From positions 372,001 to 436,000 of the forward strand of contig BQMF02000027.1 of assembly GCA_027922465.2 (NCBI GenBank): a stretch of 64,000 bases of DNA. Direction: 5' to 3'. Each line of letters starts with the position of its first letter. Within the stretch, counting starts at the first letter, position 1. The notes beneath the pieces are model-generated. The model ran no database searches, was not told where the DNA came from, and worked only from the letters and a program-made list of their open reading frames with translations. The DNA is from Turritopsis dohrnii (Eukaryota > Cnidaria > Hydrozoa > Anthoathecata > Oceaniidae). Made by a program: the position numbers and the translations under genes. Below, in pieces: positions 56,889 through 64,000 of the stretch.

Positions 56889-59800
56889 ATGGGTAGGATG
56901 GAGGTGCCTTCTATGCAGTCAAAGCACTCTGTGGATGTAAGGGCACACGTGCATGCAAGGCCTCAAGGTCGACAATGGGTGTTTGAGGCAGGAAAGTTGG
57001 TAAGTATGTTCTAAGTATTTTAAAGTTATTGAAAAATGATTATCGTAAATTTCGCCTTGTTTCGATATGTATAAAGAAAATAACTTCTTTGACCTGCTTT
57101 CAAAAAAAAATTAATGTTGTTTTTGAATTTTATGTTGATGGTAGAAGTACTTTAACGATCAAACTTTTGCTTGTCTAAATTCATAACATAGACCTGTTTG
57201 TTTATATTTCCTTTCGCAAACTGAAACGAAAGTGTTGGATATCTTAGCGAATTAAATTAGACAAAAATTCTACTGTAATAAAACAACCCTTAGTAGGTGT
57301 ATATGTTTTTGCCCCTTTTGAAGGATTTAAAAACTATCAAAAAACTTGACTCGAATAATTTAACCTGCTGAATTTTTTCGAAACTAAATTGAATTTGTTT
57401 GTGCTGGTATGAAGAAGAAACAGGCTATGCTGCGTCCATTAAAATTATGTTTACAAGATCCCCTCTTCAAAAAGGTTTAGCTGGTAAGAAAACGTTAGCT
57501 GTTTACACATACAATTACGTTGTTTCTGTTATAAGGATCACAGCTGGTTATTGTATTGTTTACTTTTCAAAGAAAATTTAGAAAAGCGTGGAATTAGCAA
57601 ATTTAGAATGATAATTTACTTGTTGGATTAATTTTCCTCTTCTTTCATAAGAATATCCAATTTCAATGTTTTTGCAGAGCAATCATGTTTTACAATCTGT
57701 TTTTAAATTTTCATGTTTCTCTTTTATAAGTTTTATTAATTGAAAAATAATTTCTGTGAATGTTTTTCTTGCTTGTTTTCTTGTTTTGGGATCCTGTTTG
57801 TTTGTTTATTTGATCGTCTTTTTTACGGTGTTTGTTCTTAAGTAGAGATTGGCGTGACATTTTGTATTTTCAATTTAGTATTTGGTTTGGTTATATCGAA
57901 AACAGAAATTTCGACTAAAACGAAATCCTCCCTTCATGCCTCCATTTATGTCTCCTTGATTGTTTTAGTTTATTGCATAGTCTAAATCTTTTTTTGAGAT
58001 AATTATTTTCTATTCCATTAATTTATTTAACGAATAAATAAATGAATTTAATAGAGGATGTAAATTTAACATTTAATGGATGACTCATAAACAATCATTT
58101 ATGTAAGTGTGTTTTTTTTTAATTTGCAATGATACCCCGTCCAGTAGAGTTTGTTTATACCTATGGCGTGAAGTTGATTATCTTTCCCATGTTTGATACA
58201 AATTGAAAAGTTTGTGCTAGTAAAAATATAGAATACTTTGAAAATTAACACCCCGTCTTCACGAAAGCGATTTTTTTCACGAAACTAATTTTTTTTATTA
58301 TTTTTTCCGAAATCCTTATTTCCAAGTTCTTTCACTTTTTCCTGAAAAGTGTTTTTTTTTTCATCCAAACTTAAATTGATTATTTCTAATCGATAATTTG
58401 AAGGTATTTGACTTTCATGAATGAGTTTTTCTTTTAAAATTCTGAATGTCTTTTGTTCTTTTCACTGACACAGTCACGCGACGGATTTTATTACGGTCAT
58501 AAGGAAAAGAAGAGGTATAACCCAAAAGTATTCAGTATGGCAACTCCACAACATTTTCTGATAAAGTTCTTAAAAGTTTAGAACAATTTAAATTCGATTT
58601 CCCTCTGAAGAACATTCTTGATAGGATTGTAGTTTCCCAGACAGTTTTTTCTCCATTTTGTTGTCTTCTTTTCTCTCTTCTTTTCGAAATAATATTTGCT
58701 AACGACAACATTTAAAAGGATACAGATACTCAATCATATCAAACTACCGGGCAAATTTGTTGAAAAAACACTGCGGGGGATAGCATTTTTATAGAAATGT
58801 ACACACCATTTCAACAAGAGTGCGCTTCGTTGCAGTGATTTTTCGATGATTTTTATTTACAAATCTTGGGAATGATTCAACTTTCGAAAAAACGTGAGCA
58901 ATCATTTTAAATAATTCGGCATAGCGGAAAAGTGGGAGCTGTGTAAATTGGGAACTTTGACTTGAGCATAGTCTCTCTTGACTACTGGATATCGAAATCT
59001 AAGGTTGTGTTTTTCTCAAAAAAGAAAATATTGTGATTCGCCGAAAAATCACTGCGACGAAGAGTGTTTTTATTGAAATAGTGTGTATATTTCTATTGAA
59101 ATTCACTCCTTCGCAGTAATTTTTCAACAAATTTGTCCACTGGGCCTCCATTTTCGCTAACATAAAAAAACCAACTTACTGTGGGAGTTTGAGTCGAAAA
59201 ACGTGGTTGAACGAAGTATAGTTACGAAATGAAAGTTTCATAAATAATCTATCTGGCTTCCAGAAAATATTTTCTTAAAAAAAATTTTTTTTTCTACTCA
59301 ATCTGAACACATGGAAGGGTTGTCGCGCCCTTGATTGTTTTTAAGAGTTGGGACTAATTAGGCTGTTCTATGACGAAGTTTTTCAATGTTTCTTTCTAAA
59401 CAAAAGCCTTTAAATAAAGATCGTGAAATTTGACACGTAGATTTGGACAGGATTTCTTAGATGTCATGTTATATTTGATGTTCCTACTCGTGTCTTTAAA
59501 AGTTTGTTTTCTTTTCTAAAATATATCTTATCGTTTACTGAAATATCTCCATAAGTACATTCCATTCCGTTTTACTTATTTTTTATTTTATTTTTTTTTT
59601 GCATTCATTGTTTGATTTTAAAGGGCTGTTCCATATTTGAAAGAACTAAATTTTTAAGCTTTGTAACTTCAATTTTCACTCTTTCGTTTTTTCAGCCACA
59701 TTCCCGTCCGCCATCATGGATTTTACCAGCTGGCGAGCTTGATCCCGGCTTGTTGAAACAAGTCGTCCAGGATCCGTATCCTCCCAGATTCCACCCATAT

Positions 59801-62313
59801 GGCGTTTATCAACGCCCATCTTTGCACTTTACGATTCAGGAACTAGATAAATGTTTATTCGGGAAGCAGGAATTAAGAGTTGTACAAATTGGTGATCGTA
59901 AAGCTACACCTCCTAATACGAAAGCAGGAAGTGGGAGTGAGGACAAAAACAAACCTGCTAAATGTATGTTCCCTTTCAATCTTGTTATTTCCCTTTTAAT
60001 AAACCTTTCCTGAATATTTGCTAAAACCGTGTTTAGACGTAGTAAACAGTATGGCGTTGTTTTTAACACCTTGTTTCCTTTCCACCTTGTCAATAAGTTA
60101 TCATGAAATAAGCAAAATAATGAAAGCATCCAAACGAGGCTATACTTTAATTCTTTACGTTGTTTAAGCAAAACTTCGTGAAATGTGTAGACCGCCCTAA
60201 TTTGTTAATTTATGTTGTTTTTATCAGGGTGTGATATGTGTCAAGAAATTCGGTTCGGAGAGTGCCCGCAACATGGGCCGTTACCTTCACTCCGTCCAAG
60301 TCTAACATTGCCCGGACCAAAGTCATACGCTATATCGACGTTTCCTGACGAAGTTGGATTGTGTATATCTACTTTGCCATTAGCTGGTTATGGTGTCTTT
60401 GCTCGCCATTATATTCCAATGGGGACGTGGATCGGTCCTTACGAAGGGAAAAAGATTCCCGTTGAAGAAGGATTGAAGCAGATCCGTGTTGGAGATGCAC
60501 CATTTCTATGGGAGGTATGATTCTACATCGGCCCTTATTTATATTTATTTATTTATTTACTTGACTTTTCGAAGGTACACATTCGTTTGCTAAGCCATAC
60601 TAACACAAACAATGAAAACACTGCGATAAAGAGCATTTTTATTGGAATAGCATGTAAATTTCTATAGAAATGCACTCCGTCGCAGTGATCATCAAGTTGC
60701 CCACTAGGAAGATACCGTTCACTGATCTATATCCAGACTCTATGTTTAGATCTACGATGGCGTTCGGCTTAGTCATTTCTTAGACGCAAGTGACGAAAAT
60801 ACATCAAGTTGGATGAGATTCATTCAATGTGCGAGGCACAGAGGAGAACAAAATCTCTTCGTATTTCAATATTACGGCAGTATTTACTACCGTGCGTTCA
60901 AAGACATACAAGTCGGAAGTGAATTGCTGGTTTGGTATGACGATAAGTATCCGCAATATTTTGGAATGCCGTACGACATTCGCGACATGTCGAATGTTTC
61001 GATGGAAAGTAAGGTTTTTACGTGGTGTTAAGAAGTACTGATGCCGTTCCTGTTAAATAATTAACACTGATATGTTTTTAGGTATTCAAGCTCCAACGGA
61101 ATTGCCAAAAAAATCTGGTGACTTCGAATCGGCCAGTCGTGCTCATCATGGCGGTGAAGTAGGGCGGCCGCCTCACCACGGCAGCGAACCAAGTCGAACA
61201 TCGTCTCACCCGTTTCTTCATGGTGGTAAAATGATCTCATCAACAACATCACAAAGAGAAAGAACTGAACCGCCTCGTATACCATCTGCTGGTCACATGC
61301 ACCCTCGTTCGATGCATACTCAAGTTACCACCAGTTTTCAGGCGCCACCCGCGCAACCGCCAACGTTAAGTCAAGCTCCTGGTATGCTTGATACTAGAAC
61401 TGTTCATTCCTCCGCCCATGTTTCGTCGAGTCGTTCACATCCTACTCATCCAGTGGTACCACACGGTCATTCCCCTCGACCAAATGGCGCTACTGCATCG
61501 TTTCGGAGGGAGCCACCGAACTCAAATGCTAGTATGCTTCGATCAATGAGTGCCGAAGATTTACGAAAACGAAACACTCCAAATATGGCAAGTGTCGGCG
61601 ATAGGGTTGCTTTGCTTTCGAATGATCGAGAAATTATAGATCGTGGACATCCGCACCCACCAGGATTAATTTCACCACATATGAACTTACCGAGAGGCGC
61701 TATACCGCACCATTACGCCTCAAAACTTCCTCCCTCGGTAATGTCCGTTGCCCCGGTTGGCCATGAACACGCCCGGCTAAAGCTAGACGAGTTGAATAAG
61801 ACTAATGAAATGAAGTTGTATCATGAGAGGGAACGAGTTGCAATAGAACGCGAACGGTTGTCACGTGATCCAGACAGGTCACGTGTACCGTATGAATTAG
61901 GTATTCATGAAACGTTGTCTTCTGGCGGAGAATCATGGGAAATTTATCGTTGTCAAGGTTGCGAGCAAAGCTTCACGCAGAAAAGCGCGTTGGACAAACA
62001 CAGGTGCGTGAGTGAAGCGTCGAAACCGTATCAATGCGGACGTTGTCAATTGTCGTTTGAGGAATTACGTCATCTGCAAGAACACATGGCCATGCATAAT
62101 TCAGAAAGGCCTTTCAAATGTGGTGTGTGTTCGCGCTCCTTCTCAGGGACAAACTCATTAAGTGCACATATTCGTAGTCACACGCTAAACGATAATTTAC
62201 CTCTGAAGGAGGGCCACAAGACTCCAATTGACTGTCAGAAATGCGGGAAAAGGTTTCTTCAAATTGCTGATATGAACAAGCATTTATCCACACCGGGGGA
62301 GTGCATCAGTTGA
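56889..62313 (+). CDS. PRDM6: PRDM6-like PR/SET zinc-finger protein
   Basis: Five coding exons with matching phases: 56889-56999, 59696-59963, 60228-60514, 60750-61008, 61082-62313; 718 residues. An in-frame TAG lies just before the ATG. Order of parts: a conserved N-terminal block (PPRFHPYGVYQRP, TIQELDKCLFGKQELRV); a zinc knuckle at about residue 127 (WCDMCQEIRFGECPQHGPL); the PR/SET domain, about 165-300 (GLCISTLPLAGYGVF, GTWIGPYEG, SWMRFIQCARHRGEQNL, IYYRAFKDI, GSELLVWYDDKYPQYFGMP); a long His/Pro/Ser-rich linker; and four zinc fingers, 596-715, with the first (ending KHRC) and last (ending TPGEC) of C2HC type. The knuckle, GTWIGP, finger number and C2HC end match PRDM6 rather than PRDM9, which has KRAB and a longer array. 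Expected: nuclear transcriptional regulator acting through chromatin; in mammals a smooth-muscle repressor. Role here unknown. Confidence 0.9.
58746..58852. repeat. CCCAGY MITE, copy 17
   Basis: ACCGGGCAAATTTGTTGAAA to GCAGTGATTTTTCGATG; right tip lost. PRDM6-like intron 1. Confidence 0.7.
59037..59144. repeat. CCCAGY MITE, copy 18
   Basis: CACTGCGACGAAGAGTG to CAACAAATTTGTCCACTGGG, PRDM6-like intron 1, opposite in sense to copy 17 about 185 bp away. Confidence 0.8.
60617..60708. repeat. CCCAGY MITE, copy 19
   Basis: AACACTGCGATAAAGAGC to AAGTTGCCCACTAGG in the short PRDM6-like intron 3 (236 bp), of which it makes up about 40 percent. Confidence 0.75.
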
Positions 62314-63640
62314 TTTCGGAATTCTTCAATCTCTTCTTTTCTTCAGTGTACATAAACATAACCATGCATCAGGGCCATTTTTATCCAACACTCTCCTTCT
62401 TCTCGTCTTATATTTCTCAGCAAAAGATTGAATTTATTTTCATGTTTCCCGAAAACCCGAAACAGAATCTAGCACTCAACCAGAATGTAATATAAAAATT
62501 CTTGTTAATGAACATCGTTCAATACTACTGATGTATTTTGTATTTTTGAATGTCTTTGTCATACATCAACGAAATTTTTGTGTCACTTCTTTTCTCTCCT
62601 CCTGTTTTAATGGTCCTTTTCTAACTGACAACCCCCCCCCCCCCCCCCCCTCCCCCCTCCCTAGAATTATATTTGAACAAATGAGGCCAAGCCTGAGCCT
62701 TACCTTCACTAGCCAAACAAATTTACAAAGGTTTACACTGTGAAAGCCTGGATGGTAATGGTAATTTGCACGACGAACATATTGCTAAGAGTCGTGTTGC
62801 CTAACTCTTCTTCTTGTTATGAGCAAACTTGTTTTGAATGAATTTCAACGTTCGTTGGTGAATTGCATGGTTCTCAGTTTTCTGGTATTCATGGTAAACC
62901 TGGTATTATATCATGGTATTTTTTCCCTGCTGGTAATCATGATATTCATGGTATATCATAGTATTTTTTTTTGTATGAACCCACAAAAAAATTTATATCC
63001 GTATTTTGAATTATATCACTCAATCTTATCAATAAATGTAATACATCCCTTTGTTTTTCAGCTCCAAGTTAGTAAATCATTGCTTGTGTTTCAAGCTTGA
63101 CTTCTTTAAAAGATGATGAATTAGGGATTAGATGATGGGAGTGCCTACATATAGTTCATATAGTCTTAGTTTTGCGTTAAGGTGTGAGTAAGGAGGAAAA
63201 ACGTGTTTTTAGTCAGCGGCTTTAGCCAGCTGATTATTGGAATAGGGTTTCGTCGTCGTCGTCTATAATTTTTATTAAATTTTAATTTCTTGTTTAGTAA
63301 TATTCAAGTGAAAAGAAGACCGGAGTGATTAACAAATGCCGCTGACTTGCTGCCGTAATCGGCTGAATTTTTGTTTTTTAATTAATCCTTTTGGCAGGAA
63401 TATGTTTATATCAAGTATGATACCTTTTTGGAAAACTTATTTACATCTCTAAACGCCCATGTTAAACATTTTGAGGTAAACTAAAAATTTTAAATTTTAG
63501 AACGAGTCAAAGAAAATGAACCTTGTTATAAAAACGTAGCTCTACAGCTTTCAACAGTGCATTATCCTGCAACCAAGGACATGATGACAAATTGATGTTG
63601 TTAAGTCACTTAACGCCTAGCATCCAATCCCCATCCATGA
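62314..63640 (+). other. 3' flank of the PRDM6-like gene
   Basis: Contains a C-rich tract (62631-62660, runs of C with few T), repeated TGGTATT/ATGGTAT motifs at 62880-62970 and a possible AATAAA at 63031. No further exon seen. Confidence 0.45.
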
Positions 63641-63648
63641 CCAGCATC

Positions 63649-63755
63649 AACCTAGTGGACAAAATCGTCAAAAGTCACCGCGAAGAAGGGCATCCTTGTT
63701 AAAATAGTGTGTATATTTCTTTAGGAGTGCTTCTTCAACAAATTTTCCCACTGGG
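63649..63755. repeat. CCCAGY MITE, copy 20
   Basis: CTAGTGGACAAAATCGTC to CAACAAATTTTCCCACTGGG; internal deletion beside the inner repeat. Confidence 0.8.
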
Positions 63756-64000
63756 AAATTTCTTTAAAATAATTTCATGTAGTGTTGAAAGTTCCAATTT
63801 TCAGCCTTATTTGATGAAAAGGACGAAACAAAAAGTACGAGTACACCCTTTGAGGGCGCAAGTACCTTCACCGCCCAAGGCTAAGTATCCCCTTTCAAAT
63901 TTGACAAGCAAGATTGTTTTTTCATACACGTACTATTTATCATCATAAAAGTTAGAATACAAGTATTATGTTTTGTAAGCAACTAGCTTAAAAGCAACTC

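Noticed and set aside
61061..61285. Minus-strand frame opposite the last PRDM6-like exon
   Set aside because: Shadow of a GC-richer coding exon; no independent support.
56889..62313. Assignment of the PR/SET gene to PRDM9
   Set aside because: There is no KRAB or SSXRD region and only four fingers with C2HC first and last; knuckle and GTWIGP context fit PRDM6 better.

Overview
This is a eukaryotic, animal nuclear DNA window: AT-rich, with spliced genes, long introns and a very high density of small transposons. The gene content (a PRDM6-type PR/SET zinc-finger factor, a STRA6-type retinol transporter/receptor, a class I Rab11-FIP-like protein, a cytosolic fructose-1,6-bisphosphatase and a rhodopsin-class GPCR) fits an invertebrate metazoan. 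The mix of ZSWIM-type MULE, THAP/Kolobok-like, Harbinger, hAT and DIRS elements suggests a cnidarian, but that is inference; no species marker is present.

Layout. 1-8.5 kb: repeats only, including a THAP-bearing TTAA-flanked DNA transposon (2269-3619), a pair of direct repeats and a 5'-truncated LINE (6752-8490). 9-10 kb: a single-exon GPCR on the minus strand broken by a one-base frameshift. 11.3-14.8 kb: a 3.4 kb Mutator-like element with 9-bp target duplication, a decayed ZSWIM-type transposase, a nested hAT-like insertion and two exons of a macrodomain. 15-20 kb: DIRS-type reverse transcriptase remnant and dispersed repeats. 20.66-30.06 kb: STRA6-like gene on the minus strand, 16 exons reconstructed with consistent splice phases; only the N-terminal exon(s) were not found. 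A Harbinger deletion derivative sits in its last intron.

31-38 kb: repeats (hAT-like and Harbinger-like elements, an ACCGTAAT foldback element, a tRNA-derived SINE, minisatellite). 38.8-42.3 kb: plus-strand gene encoding C2 + Sec5-like IPT/TIG + FIP-type Rab11-binding domain, an unusual combination. 45.99-49.27 kb: complete six-exon fructose-1,6-bisphosphatase, 333 aa. 49.5-56.9 kb: no gene seen; tandem and inverted repeats. 56.9-62.3 kb: complete five-exon PRDM6-like gene, 718 aa. 62.3-64 kb: 3' flank.

The genes are functionally unrelated and do not form a system. The strongest novelty candidates are the C2-TIG-FIP protein, which would link Rab11 (FIP domain) and possibly Ral (Sec5-type TIG) membrane trafficking in one polypeptide, and the MULE carrying macrodomain exons. 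A roughly 125-bp foldback MITE family with ends resembling CCCAGCGGGCAAA occurs about 21 times, many copies in introns.
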